This document shows positions 31,502 to 44,300 of a stretch of 64,000 nucleotides of DNA, piece after piece. Position numbers and translations under genes: made by a program. Under the pieces are notes generated by a model, which was not told the origin of the DNA, did no database searches, and was given only the letters and a program-made list of their open reading frames with translations. The stretch is from the NCBI RefSeq assembly GCF_947242115.1, contig NC_074716.1, positions 3,574,001-3,638,000 of the forward strand, in the 5' to 3' direction. Source of the stretch: Biomphalaria glabrata. Taxonomy: Eukaryota; Mollusca; Gastropoda; Planorbidae. Within the stretch, counting starts at the first letter, position 1; each line of letters starts with the position of its first letter.

Positions 31502-34500
31502 ATGGCGATGTTACCCTGTGTAGCTCGTAAAGTTGCATTGCGATCAAGGAGTTTGCTTGTACAAACAGCTACCTCATACCATAAAAATGTGAGAAATACA
31601 TATATATATATATATATATATATCTTTAGTTTTATTGAGATTATAATTCTATTACATCTAGTCTATCAAATTGTAGATCTAGTTCAAGTTTATTCATTTA
31701 TTGACTCCTATTTCAATTTCAAGTATTTGAAATGTTATGTAACTTTATAATTATTGTAACTCATTCAGTCTCAGTGTCTCAGTCATACATAGACTCCTTA
31801 TCATAGAGTCTAGTAACTGTAACTAAAAGAAAATAGAACATTTTAGCAATTTCTACTTGACTTCTAGATTATTGAGTTATTCATTATTGGCATTGGTATT
31901 TAAAAAAGAATCTCTAGACTCATGGACTATGAGTATAACTATAAAGTATAAGTTAAGTTGAGTATGACTAGTACTAGTTAGTAGTAACTATCTAGTATCT
32001 AAATCTAAGTATTAGTATGACTACTCAGACTACTGTAATAGTTACTAGTCTAGAATAGATCTGTGTGTTCAGTGTTGTTATTTTTTCTTCATTGCCTTCT
32101 AGGTGATTGACCATTATGAGAATCCTAGGAATGTAGGCTCATTGGACAAGGATGACAAAAATGTTGGAACAGGACTTGTTGGAGCGCCTGCTTGTGGAGA
32201 TGTTATGAAATTACAAGTAAGTGGAAGAATTTATAAATCTAGAGTCCCTAGAAAGTATCTGAAATTTGTTAAGATTTTAAATACTAAAATTTTCTTTTTG
32301 TAAGATAAAATGAATACCGTATTTATAATTATTAATATATTTTAAAAATCATTGTTAGCATCCATCTAATCAATCTAAAATTGGTGCGAATTTGGGTATT
32401 GAATGGAAGGGATGTTAAAAACAGGAAGCCGGAAGGAGATTGACAGGATGAGAGATGAAATGTTCATGTGTACGTAACTTGTTATAATATTAAAGTATTT
32501 CTAGAGTAAAACCTGAGAGTGTCTTATTATTTTGAAGAGTCTTGTGTCATAACGAGTGGCGTCATCTAATTCTAATTTTTAATATGTTAGCCATATCTTT
32601 AGAAGAAAAAGTAAGTATGCTGACATTCAAATGTTGCTTAAAAATGTTAATTTTAAAAAAAAAGATAATGCTCCATAAAATAATGTGTCTTGTTTTATCA
32701 TTCGCCTAATCACTAATGACAAAATGTGTTTTCAGGTTTCAGATTTCTGCTCTTCTATTAATTCAATTTAGCTGATAAAAGTGTATATATGGCGAAATAT
32801 TGTAACAATCAATAGCTTGAGTAAAACATTCTAACCATTAGCCAAGCCATTAAAAAAAAATAAAAAAATTGTTATAATAATCTTTTGGGTGCCCATTATG
32901 AGGGCTTTAACTTCTTTAATGGAAAATATTTGAGAAATCCCCAAAATGATAAATAACACTGTTTTCAAATAGTTTTAGATGCATTGTAATATAATTTATT
33001 CAGATTTAAAAAAAAATTCTTTAAATTGCACAAGACATCTCATCAATGTCTAAAAAACCATCAAAACTATGAACAGAATAAACCTAATATGAGCTATTTC
33101 ACTCTTTTTCTGTTGGAAGCTTTCTAGTGTTTCTTAAAACACTTTTATTGTTTATACAATTAAAACTGTCTTGTCACTTATTATTTGTTGACAATGTTTT
33201 TACTGTAAGTTTTTTTTTAAATCCTTCTATTAGCTTGTAAACTCTTCATGAGTTTTGGTGAACGTTTATTTGATAAAAGCTCTACTTTCATATAAATTTG
33301 ACAGTTTATGTATATGTTTGGGAAAAAATAAGTATCTCATTGTGAAAACTCAGGTTTGACTTCTAATTTTTATGTAGAAATTATTAGCTGCACTGTTAAT
33401 AAAAAAAACTGTTTGTCCTAAGCTCATTGGAAGACTCCTTCAAAGCATTCCAAGAAATAAATAGATAGACAAATTATACACAATCATCAGCTTCATACTT
33501 ATTTATTTTATAACTTTGTGAGGACAGAAGTTTATAACCTTAATCTGGGCAGTCTCTACTGGTAGGACTGCTGAGATTGTGGTAGCAGCTAGAAGGGGAA
33601 ATAATTCACCCAACCAACCTACTCTTGCTAATTGATATTCATAAGCTTTTTTTTTTTCATATAATGGAAAATTAGGAATTTTTAAAACTTTGGTTATATT
33701 TTCAGATCAAGGTAGATGACGATGGCAAAATTATAGATGCCAAATTTAAAACATTTGGCTGTGGATCTGCAATTGCCTCCAGCTCATTGGCTACTGAGTG
33801 GGTGAAAGGGAAAACAGTAAGTAGACTTCATCACTTTTTGTCAGCTATTAACACATTGTTTTATTAACTGTGCTAGATGGTCCTTGACTGTTGCCCTAAC
33901 TTGTAAAGTTTTGTATTATGTATTGATCACTTCAAATTTTTCAAGACTTTTTTTTTATGGATAAAAGACAATATGTTGTGTAATAATAAATAGCTTTATC
34001 AGTAATCTTATCTTTTATTCAATGCTTTTGAAATCAAATAAATGTAATTTAAAAAAGAAATCATTGTATCACATAGTCTCTTTAATTTTAATAATGGTAA
34101 TGTCATTGATTCCAAAAATTAAGGATAAGTGCAGTTTTTCAAGTGACTACACAAATCCATTTGTGACCTGCACATTTTCTCGCATTTTGTGCAGATACAC
34201 CATAGTTTTCTTTTCGTCTTCTGTGCTTTTCTTCAATAACAGCTTTTATTTGGGTCTCAAATATGTGTCCCCCAGCCTTTGTGAGAGCTCTCTGTCTCTT
34301 TCAGAGGCCATCTTCTACCAGCTACTTTCCTCTATGCCAGTGAGGGCAAAATGGCGCTTGAGTTGATCTGTATAGTGCTTACTGTTGTTCTGTCCTCCTT
34401 TAAACTTGCCAAAGACATGCAGTCATCTCTCATGCTGGATAAGTGTCCGACACAGCGCAGTTGTCGAATGGTAATTAGTGCTTCTCTACTGTCCACACCA

Positions 34501-35582
34501 GCCTCCAGCAGAGTATAGTTATTTGTTTGAGACATTTTTTTGAGACTTGATTACAAAGCATAACAAGGCTTGTCAGTAATGTTCACACAGACACACTCAT
34601 TCACCTAGTATGAAGCTCATGATAAAATGCTGGCATGTCAGCTAAAAAAAAATTTTTCTTTATGGGGGGAGGGGGTGTCAAAGGAGAAAGAAAATGGCTA
34701 CACACATGTTGTATTAATCTGTATTATTAGCATCATGTTCCTTGCATTATCCTTTGTTTAGACTGATGAAGCTATGAAGATTAAGAATACAGAAATCGCT
34801 AAAGAGCTGTCACTACCTCCAGTCAAGCTGCATTGCTCAAGTGAGTCAAAGAGTGGATAAAACTGAACATTTCAAAACCTCAACAATTACTTTGGTGAAA
34901 CTAAAACTGTTGTTCACACTGCGCTTCTCACTACTTTTGTTTACTTGAACTCAATAGTGTGCACTTTATTTGAGAAAATATTTCTAATTGATCTAAGAAA
35001 AGGGGCATAATTTTTAAGGTTTACTTAAAAACAAATTGACTTAAAATGTCTTTATATAAATTTGATTATAATACAAATGTGTATTTTTTTTTTAATGTAT
35101 CCATTTCATTTGTCATAGGTCTTAAATATGAGTCTAAATAATGAATAAACATGACATGTAACATAATAGCAGAACCAGGGTTAAATATATACCAAACTAG
35201 TATGGTACATCATATTACATCTTTGACAGATGGTTTATAGTCAAACACTGTTGATTTCACTTAAACTATGTAGTTTCCTCATCTACCACTCTTTTGTTCT
35301 TTAAATCCCATCAACGGTCCATCAGTGCAATAAAAGACTTAAGTTAAAGCCAGTTCATAAGTTATTTTGCAGTGTGTTCGGCAGCGGTAGATAAATGTAA
35401 AATATTAAGATTTTCACACATACTTTGTTGCTATAATAAACTATATTATGACACAATTTTTTTTTCTTTGTATCTCAGTGCTTGCTGAGGATGCTATCAA
35501 GGCAGCTCTGCAGGATTATAAAAAGAAACAGACTGATGAAACTCCTCCCCCTGAGGTGCAGAAGAAAGCAGCAGCAAACTAG
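31502..35582 (+). CDS. ISCU: iron-sulfur cluster assembly scaffold ISCU, mitochondrial, five coding exons
   Basis: Exons 31502-31588, 32103-32216, 33706-33816, 34762-34840 and 35479-35582 join in one frame of 495 nt, 164 residues. Residues 1-25 form a basic mitochondrial presequence ([20 protein letters not shown]). The mature protein follows the IscU fold: [27 protein letters not shown] (first cluster Cys and Asp), [20 protein letters not shown] (second Cys), the LPPVK chaperone-binding motif and [15 protein letters not shown] (third Cys). It builds [2Fe-2S] clusters with NFS1-ISD11-ACP, frataxin and ferredoxin, then hands them on through HSC20/HSPA9. All splice sites are GT-AG; introns contain an (AT)n tract after exon 1 and a LINE scrap in intron 3. 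The C-terminus is Lys/Pro-rich as in animals. AATAAA at 35709-35714 is a good poly(A) signal. Confidence 0.96.
34150..34560 (-). mobile_element. decayed LINE C-terminal fragment in ISCU intron 3
   Basis: On the reverse strand: [30 protein letters not shown], the usual tail of an RT protein (shown in pieces: [22 protein letters not shown]), then [19 protein letters not shown] and a degraded stretch toward a zinc-finger end. It contains stops and shifts. It is antisense to ISCU and intronic, so harmless to the frame. Confidence 0.65.
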
Positions 35583-35708
35583 CTTTGTCATAGCCTCAAT
35601 CTAGGTTTTTATTTAACAAGATTTGGAGTTTAATTTCTAGACTTGAGAATGAGCTCATAAACCTAGTTCACTTAGCTAAATGTTACTTATATTATCCCAG
35701 GTACACAG

Positions 35709-35714
35709 AATAAA
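35709..35714 (+). terminator. ISCU polyadenylation signal
   Basis: Canonical AATAAA 127 bases after the ISCU stop codon. Confidence 0.7.
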
Positions 35715-36091
35715 CATTTACTTTAAGTCATCATTTCAAATCGTTTCTAGTGGCGTTCCCCTTTGTTAAACCAGATTTGGAAACTTAACAGCTATACATT
35801 ATTATAATCTTGTACTAACATAGTGGCATTGTGTATTTTTTATGTCAGTAAAACTCCATTGTTTACTAACTTAATTTCCTGTACATATTGTCGTGTAAAT
35901 ACATTATTTGAAGGAAACAAATTTTAGTTTTCTTCTTATTTGACTTCCAATTCTTATGTATATTTAATGACTGTTGACTTAACTACCTTTGACTTGTGAG
36001 AGACTTATATCTAAGTTCATATTATTTTCTTAGAACCATTAAAAGCTTTTTTTTTTAATTGTATAATCAGCCTAATAATTTTATATACCCA

Positions 36092-36366
36092 AAGCAAAAG
36101 TAAAGTTCCCCTTTTCAGACCTTGTGATCTATGGGGCAGATGATACAAAGATCATCTGTTTCTGTGGTCCAACAGTTAAAGAGGGTGTCATGTGGCCAGC
36201 ACAATGACCAACCACCTTTACTTTCCTAAACTAATGTCAGGTACCCGTTAGAGCTGGGAGAAGTCAGAGGCGCCCTAAAGATCCTGAAAGTAAAAATCCT
36301 AGGAATCGAACCCAGGACCCTGGTTCGGAAGCCAAGTTAACCAATCAGCCACCGCGCCTCCAAGCC
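36092..36366 (-). mobile_element. tRNA-derived SINE, near full length
   Basis: On the reverse strand the element opens with a tRNA-like head: box A-like TGGCTGATTGG and box B-like GGGTTCGATTCC, starting near TTGGAGGCGCGG. It continues through a conserved body (GGGCGCC, GTACCTGACATTAG, AAAGGTGGTTGGTCATTGTG) and ends GGTCTGAAAAGGGGAACTTT. Length is about 270 bp. Other copies lie at 62335-62617 (full), 2704-2815, 3610-3670 and 63914-63962 (3' pieces) and 36394-36430 (head only). Confidence 0.85.
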
Positions 36367-36393
36367 AGGGTAAGATCATGTAAGGATTCAATG

Positions 36394-36430
36394 GCTTGGA
36401 GGCGCGGTGGCTGATTGGTAAAGTGCTTGC
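36394..36430 (+). repeat. SINE head fragment, head-to-head with the full copy
   Basis: TGGCTTGGAGGCGCGGTGGC and the box A region repeat the tRNA-like head of the adjacent SINE, in opposite orientation, about 28 bases away; the copy stops shortly after box A. Confidence 0.75.
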
Positions 36431-36739
36431 CATTATAAAGAAATTATTTAAATGAATATTGAGAATCAAGCAGAAAACTTATAGCTTTTTCAAGAAAAAC
36501 AATTCTAAAGAATTACTGGTTATGCAGCTAAGTGCGAACCAATGTGTTGTTGGCAATTTTAAATTTCTTTGTGAATTAAATGATTTTTTATACTGTTGTT
36601 TTGACTGCCACAATTTTAAGAAAGGCGACCATGATTTATTGACAACAACAATCTAGAGCAATCCCAAAAACTGTTTAATACACTAGTAGTAACAAAAATG
36701 TTCAAACAAGTAAACATAACCAAAGCCTTTGTGCTCGAT

Positions 36740-37750
36740 AAATGAAGTGGGAAGCTTGCAAAGTTTTGTGCGTAACATCTGTCTTATATCTTCTCTGCTA
36801 TAGTATTCAAGTCCTGGCAAACAAAATACCTACCATTTGGAAGACATCAGAAATAATAACAGTACCCAAAATAAAAAGGTCGTTGCTTCTAACAATGAGC
36901 CAATACCGGTTGCACTTAGATTGATTGCAATGAAGGGCTTATAAAAAATGATTCTGAAACGTCTGTTAAAAGAATTTAAAAGTCATTTCGCCCATTAGTT
37001 TGCTTACAAACCATCAAGTTTAGAAGATGCAACATGCTAGATAGTCTGTACCATTATCTTGATGCACAGAAACACTATAGGCCTTCTAGAATATTACTTG
37101 TTGACTTTTTGTCTACTTTTTAACACCATCCAATCAGATTTGAATATTAGATAATATATGCAAGCTTGGGTTTTAAGCTTTCTGATAAAAGCGAACATTC
37201 ATAGTAGGCCTACTAAGGAGATTAGCAGAGAACCTTGGGGATGCGTTCAGTAACTAGTAGGCTACATCTACACAAATGATATACAAAACCAAGCAGTTGA
37301 TATCCCAATGATAAAATTTCCAAACAACACAGCTGTCATCGGCCTTATTGCAGTGGTGAGAGATTAGCCTTCAACTATTGACAACTTTTACCAAATGGTG
37401 CATGGATAACTTTTAAATTCTGAACATCCAGAAAACTAAAAGAAATGATTTCTGAAGAATGGAGATCAGCTAGCAGAGAATTAGATTAACAATCGAACAG
37501 TAAACCATGTGCAAGAAAATACAGAGGCACAACCTTAAACATCAAGCAGACATGGAATGAACACTTCCAAACTATTTACACCAAGATACAACAAAGACTT
37601 TTCTTCTATTTTAGGAAAGTTGAAAATTTTTTATACAGGTACCATTAGTAGTCTAATTACTTTTGCCATCACCTGCTGGTATGGTAATACTTCACTGGCA
37701 CATAGACATAGACTGAACAGACAAATTAAATCAAACTTTATCTAAGAAAT
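36740..37750 (+). mobile_element. decayed LINE relic (RT region)
   Basis: Broken frames keep RT-like blocks: NKIPTIWKTSEIITVPK near 36820 (the W-K-x-A-x-I-x-P-K block) and LGKLKIFYTGTISSLITFAI with CWYGN near 37615-37690 (a C-terminal block typical of fish/mollusc LINEs). Several stops and frame changes; old. Clade not determinable. Confidence 0.55.
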
Positions 37751-37782
37751 TTTCTATAAATCAAATAACAACATAAAACTAA

Positions 37783-38325
37783 AATGTTATTAAGCCTTGG
37801 TCAGGCCAATAATAGAATATGCATCCTCTGTTTGGGACCCCTCAACTCAAGAAAACATTAAGAAACTGGAACAGACACAAAATAGAGCAGTGAGATTCAT
37901 AACAAAAGAAAATTCACATTTGACTAGAGTAACACCTTTAGTAAAATCACTAAATTTAGAAAGCCTTCAGGATAGAAGACTTAAAAAGTAAAGTTGCAAT
38001 TATACATAAAACACTGAACCATAATCTTCAAATACAAAATTTAATAAAATACTCAGAAAGACACAAAGATAAAGGCACATTCCTAGTTCCATATGCTAGG
38101 ACAAATTTGTAAAAATGCTCCTTCTTCCCTAGCGCTATTAGAGAGCAGGAATGGATTGCCTGGGCTAGCCAGGAAAACCAGTGACTTGGCAGAATTTAGG
38201 TCATTAGTTAATATGCATGACTAATAATTTTATATAGGCTACCCAAAACAAAATTAAAGTTCACCCGTAATCATCTTTTTTGAAGTAGCATCTGTATTAT
38301 ATAAGATGAGATAAGATCATCTTGA
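37783..38325 (+). mobile_element. 3' fragment of the CR1-like LINE family
   Basis: Near-identical to the reverse complement of 26440-26960: [36 protein letters not shown], then the shared 3' UTR (TTTTTTGAAGTAGCATCTGT) and the terminal ATAAGATGAGATAAGAT repeat. Frame interrupted after LQDRRLKK; 5'-truncated. Confidence 0.85.
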
Positions 38326-38939
38326 ACTTTTTTCCTGAAGGATGCCTTTCCAAATCGTATGAAATCTTTAAAGAGAATCTTCGCCCATTAACTCTTTCAG
38401 TGCGGCGTTACTCTCAGCGAGTAAATGATGAAAAACTCGATTTTTTTTGTATCAAAATAATTCGCACTGATAGAGTTAAACCACTCTAGAAAGATTTTTA
38501 AAACTACTTTATTCCAATTTTAGTCAGGATGTTTCAAGATCCTTCGCTGTCACCGAGAAGTACATAGAAGCCTAATTCATCAAGCACAGGTTGTGTATGT
38601 GTTAATTTTTTGTTTTATGTTGTTTGTCTTAGCATCAGTATTGTTATTGCTACACCAATAAAATGTTCTTAAAATCATTATCTCATTTGTTCTTTCCTAT
38701 TTATAAAGCTTATGTCAACTCGCTCTGTCTGTCTGGTAAAATTGTCTTCTACACATTTCTCCCTCAGTTTGATCAGCTGAAATTTTTGTACAATTATTTC
38801 TTCTACTGATACCAGTACCTAAAAAGTCAAGAATGAATTAAAAAAAAAATTAACCAATTAGTTAATTTCCAGTATTTTGTTTGGTATCGAACAAGGAAAA
38901 GAAATTGTACTTGACATGTTGTGGTATAAGTAACATTCA

Positions 38940-39490
38940 TCATCATCTGTCCATTGACTTTTGTCGTCGTAAGGGTTTTGTTACAGTAAGCTACGTGTAA
39001 TCAAATCCCCCCATTTTTCCTGTCAGCAGCTGTTGTTAGTAGGATAGCGAAAGAAAGCTTTTCTTCAGACGACACTTTAATGGTGAAATTAATTTAGACA
39101 GTGAGTCATGTCTAATAAAATGACCATACCAGCTTAGCTTTCGTCCCTTAACACAGCTCCTCATTTTAGCCAGCCAGAGTGTTGTAACAGTAGACCTACA
39201 AACTCACTTTTCTTTTCCTGGTATCTGATAGGCCTACCCAGCATTTACTCTAAAAAAGCTTTAATTCTAACAATTCTTCTTTCAGACTCCGCATTCAGTG
39301 TCCAACTTTCACAACCATATAGGAGTAGGAACACTCGCGAAGAATAGGACTTCATGCTGCATACAGCTTATTTTACCTGGAAGCTGATGTTACTCTTGCG
39401 GAAAAGAAGATTGCACATGACAGAACCGAGAAGCGGGCTTGTCTGAAGTACACCCAACATATCCATGCTGTATGCCGCCGGCTTTACAGC
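38940..39490 (-). mobile_element. decayed LINE relic, probably RTE- or L2-like C-terminal part
   Basis: The reverse-strand reading suggests an RT C-terminus (a LLLYGCESW-like block near 39330, an ESERRIVRIKAF-like block near 39270, a KLVWSF-like block near 39130) broken by stops. No other coding signal. Assignment rests on degraded motifs only. Confidence 0.4.
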
Positions 39491-39499
39491 GAGGATTGG

Positions 39500-41320
39500 A
39501 TATTAGTCATCTTTAAGTTCATAGGAAATGAGAAATGTTATCGACCACGCAGCTTAGTTGTTTTTTGTTTTGTTTTTTTAATTAGGTATATTTTTATTTC
39601 GTATTGCAATGCGCCTCCTTCCTTGCTCGCAATGCACAAGAATATATGATAGGCATTTTAAAAGTCTCACTTTAAAAACTACGTGGGCTAAGACGATTGG
39701 TTAGTAATTAAAAGTCTGACATTTTACGTCTCAAGAGACTATCTTTCCCTTTGCAACTTCTTGTGTGACTAAAGAGGCCAATCCTTGATACATAACTGCG
39801 ATCACAGGTTCGGCATTTGTAATCAGCGCTGTTGCACTTTCACAAATTTACTAGGAATGCTAGAATGGTTTTGAACGGTTCAAATATGTCAACAAATTCA
39901 TCTTTCATTTTGTGTTTATAACTGCTGAAGTAATTCGTGTCAAAGGTTGCACTGGTTTAATTACGATACTGCTTTAGACATTGAAAAGGAAGTAACTTAC
40001 CGCTCTAAATATCTGCTGCAAAAAGAATTTTTCTTCAAAACTTTTTCATTTAGGAATGTAGCGGTATTTATTTCTTTCAAGACGTTTTAGACCCTAACCT
40101 TTGGGAAGCTATCGCACTTTTTAGGGCAGAAGTAGCTCGGAATACTGAGTCTCCATTAGGTTTAACAATTCTTTTGACAAGATGCTAACAATCTTGATTA
40201 CCAAATTCATGACCTCAACTATTTCGGTTGGAAATGTTTGGCCACAAAGCGCTTCTTGGTGTATTTTGCAGTGAAACGTAAGAATTTCGCGGTTTATTTT
40301 GCTCCGAATAAATCGTTGATGCTTTTTTATTTTTTTCAGTCATACTTTTGGCTCCAAAGAGGCTATTGAAACTATCTTTATTTAAATCGATTTTAATGTA
40401 TTCAAGGTATTTTTGTATGGCTTACGCTCTACCTTCCCTTCTAGTTTGTCCAGAGAACGTTAGCAATCCTAGAAGTTCTTCCTTTGGACCTTAGGAAGAC
40501 ATATACCTGACAAAAAGGGCAACTTGTGCCGTGTCTTTATGTCACAAGACTTATCTATAGCAATTAATAAGACAGAAGAAAGTTGAATATCTTCCACCTG
40601 CAAATATGTTACATTTGAAGACATTTTAGCTTTCTATCTTGTGCTGTTTTAGCGGATAGTGGCATATTATACGTTACAGCCAAATCAGTGACCACGTGTA
40701 TAATGGGGGAGGGGTGTGATGAAAAGCGAGTACAATTTGCTGGGAGACAATAGGTGTCGTTAAATGATTCAGAACCATTTTTTTTTTCGATAAAATATAT
40801 ATTTGCATATAGAACTAAAGAGCCGCAGGCACTATCCCACTAAGCTGGCAAAATTGCGTGTCTTCTTTAGCTATCCCCCTTCCTTTTTAAATTAACATTC
40901 AAGTAGCCCAATTGATGCAGCTATTGGACTGAAGTAACAGTAACCTGTATGGTACCGTATGTAAAACACGAAAATGACTTCCAATGGTGAAGGCAAATAT
41001 TCAAACTACATTTTAGGATCATCCACGTGATAAACCCACTTAATTTAGCACATCCACGTGATAAACCCACTTAATTTAGCAAAGTCCAGTATTTAAAGTA
41101 TACTAACATGACAAGCTGAAGATTTTTTTTTTTAAAGGGAAAGATCAGCATCAATACTTATCCAACAAAATTTGATGAATGTTTTTGACTTTAAAAATAC
41201 GGTTTGAAACCCAATGAACTAGTAGTGCCATATTAGGACTTATGGACTGTATACACACAAAGCCAAGCAGATTACTACTAAATTATAAATGTGAAACAAG
41301 AACAAAAGACCATGTATTCA
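39500..41320. other. intergenic region, no gene seen
   Basis: No sustained coding frame on either strand. A 30-base direct repeat beginning ATCCACGTGATAAACCCAC occurs twice in tandem at about 41022-41083. AATAAA on the reverse strand at 41326-41331 is the RPL13A poly(A) signal. Confidence 0.45.
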
Positions 41321-41325
41321 GATAT

Positions 41326-41331
41326 TTTATT
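41326..41331 (-). terminator. RPL13A polyadenylation signal
   Basis: AATAAA in gene orientation 14 bases after the TGA stop, the very short 3' UTR usual for ribosomal protein genes. Confidence 0.75.
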
Positions 41332-41344
41332 GTAACTAAAAACT

Positions 41345-44300
41345 TCAGTAACCCAATTGTGAAAGTACTTTCTGGTGACGTTCAATCTTCTTTGCAACAT
41401 TTTTCTTTGCCTGCTCACGAAGATTCTAATGGAAAGAAAACAAACAAATAGATGTACAATAGTGCATTGGTAATATTCAGGAAAAACTAGATACTATCAA
41501 GACTGTTTCAGATAATCATTTAGTTTCATAAATATATTCAATGCGCTGTGGATGTTTTCATCATGAACAGACAATAGAATTCAGGTTTTTAAGGTTGTTA
41601 GTTGTCTTACCAAAAGATGCTTCTTGCGTTCATAGAAGTGTTTGGACTTGACTTTTCTCTTGGCTTCAAGAGTAGCAACAACGCCCTGATATTTCCAACC
41701 CACTTCATGGGAAAGTCTGTCAAGGTTACAAAACTGTTGACAAACAAAAATACACTCTTAAAATGTGAGAAATACATTTGATAAAATGTAACTATAAACC
41801 TGATACTTTATTAATGCCTCAGATGGTAGTGCATGTTTAATAGTTGTTTCACAAGTTTTCAATCTGGTGTACAAATCATCATAGGCAGAAATCTTAATAT
41901 AAATATTTAAAACATTTGCTGATAATTGTCACAACAGAAATTTGTCTGGTTAACAAAGGAATTTAAATAAATAGAAAAGTAACAAGAAAATCTGTTTCAG
42001 ATGTACATTTGGTTTCATCATTTCAATGCGCTGTGGTTATTTTCATCATTAACAGAATAATTAGACAGACAATACAACAGAAATTATTTGTTAAAAAAGA
42101 GATATGTTATACATCTCATTTGAATATGTGTCTATTGTTAATTATTGGTTTCATTTAATCAAGAAATTTATTCAAGTTTATTTAAAGTTATACATTTAAA
42201 ATATAATATGCCTAAACAATTTAATTGCCATTTGGAGCTACAAACCAACGACTGACCAACAAGACATAGTATATATTGGCACTGAACTTTTTAATTAAAA
42301 ATCTTCACCAATAAAAAGATTCCATAATTTTTTATAACAAGGAAAAAAGAGTATGCTAAGTAATATTCCAGAAGCTTTTTAAATATTGTATTTTTTTTTT
42401 CAAAACACTTTCGAAAAAAAAAATCTGTGAGGAATATAATTCTAAAGATGATAAAAAAATCATTTGTCCTAAAGTGAATTGTAATATAATACTAATGCAT
42501 GTCACTGCTTTAAAATAATTGCCTCAGATGGTAGTGCATGTTGTAAGTAGGAAGTTTCATTAAACATCAAAACACGCTGGGATACAATCATCACAGGCAA
42601 TTTCACTTGTTTCTACATACCTTGGAATCAGTGTATATTTAAAAGCTTAAAAGAGACAGGCTTATCAATTAAAGTCATTTGAAATTGAATACTTTCAACA
42701 AAAACAATCATTTTTTTCAGGAAATGCTTAGTTGTAATAAATTGATTATAAATTCTTATTGCAATAAAAGGCAGCTTTAAGTTTAACCCACGAAGCTTCG
42801 TCTGCCGACATTTTGTTTCTGTGGCGTCCCAGCCCATATAATCGACCGAGTTTAGATTGCTGATTTTCTATTCCAATCCACTTTTTTAAGTGACCATTTT
42901 AAAACTTCAAAGCTTTTAGACCTTCTTCCTGCCATCACCAAAAAAATAGCTAATTTTCCCTCCTGTTATTGTGTTTATATGCTGATTATTCACCAGCATT
43001 TTTTTCATTTAAATATTAGAATTACATTTAGATCTAGGAACAATGAGAATATTTTACATATTAAATCTAGTCATATTTAGAAATTTAAGACATTTCAAGA
43101 TGCCATAATATTTTAATATAGATTTTTCAAATATTCACTGACAAAATTAAAAAAAAATCTATGACATTAAAAAGAATTGATTGTCAATGCTTCTAAAGGG
43201 TATTAACATTTGTCCCAATTGAATGGTAATATAATACTGATCATGTCACTGCTTTAAAATAATTGCCTCAGATGGTAGTGCATGTTTTAAGTAGGAAGTT
43301 TCATTAAACATCAAAACACGCTGGGATACAATCATCACAGGCAATTCATTTCAAAACTTCAACTATTATGTAAAAAAGAGAATTTAGACAAGTCTATAGT
43401 TGCTAAGAGTTTAGTTTAGTTCAACTGCCGTATAATTTCAAATGTTGGACTCAATATTGAGATAATAAACACGAGTTCAGTATCTCACCCATTGAATACA
43501 TGGATTTTATATACTTCCGATTGACGACTGCACAAGCTATTTTAACTTGTGAAGTGCTTTTTGGAACAAATAAATATTGAGGAGGAAAAAAAAAATGTGA
43601 ATCAAGTTTAAAACGTAGCAGCTGGAAATTGACATGATATTAAGAAAAAAAAAGGGGGCCCTTTTCTTTTTGTACGCTACATTTTAATTTAGCATCAATT
43701 TAGCTTTCAATAAATAGGATAAATCTAAGGAATTCTGCAATTTAGTGTTATTGTTTTTCCAGGGACTTTTGTGTATCAAATTATAATATATATACTATTA
43801 AATTTAAGGATTGTAAATAAAGTTAAATGTAATTTCATATTCTTTTACAATGGAGGCTTCACTAAACTGTGGGGTACATACAGTCTGAGGCATATGATAA
43901 TTACAAATATTAAGTGACAATTTGGTTCAGTTAATACTGTGGTTTACATTCAAACATGTAAACTTTTGTAAATGTATCTAATCTTAATGAGGAATTGTAA
44001 ATAAATGTGAGACACTAAAACTAGTGTAATGTAATGTTGGACTCAATATTGAGATAATAAACACTAGTTCATTATCTCACCCATTGAATACATGGATTTT
44101 ATATACTTCCGGTTGACGGCTGCACAAGCTATTTTAACTTATGAAGTGCTTTTAGGAAGAAAATTTCTGCAAAACGTCAAACATAAGCTGTTCAATTGAA
44201 CAAGGAAACAAATCCTCATACAATTAGTAATAAATAAACTGATTAAAAATAATTGTCTCTTTGTCCATTAATAAAAATTTTAAATGTATCAAAGCAAACA

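Noticed and set aside
31590-31750. ISCU exon 1 reading through into the (AT)n tract
   Set aside because: The AAT|GTGAGA donor gives the conserved [14 protein letters not shown] junction; the extension is simple repeat.
36092-36366. A functional tRNA gene
   Set aside because: The tRNA-like head lacks a consistent cloverleaf and continues into the SINE body; several copies share it.
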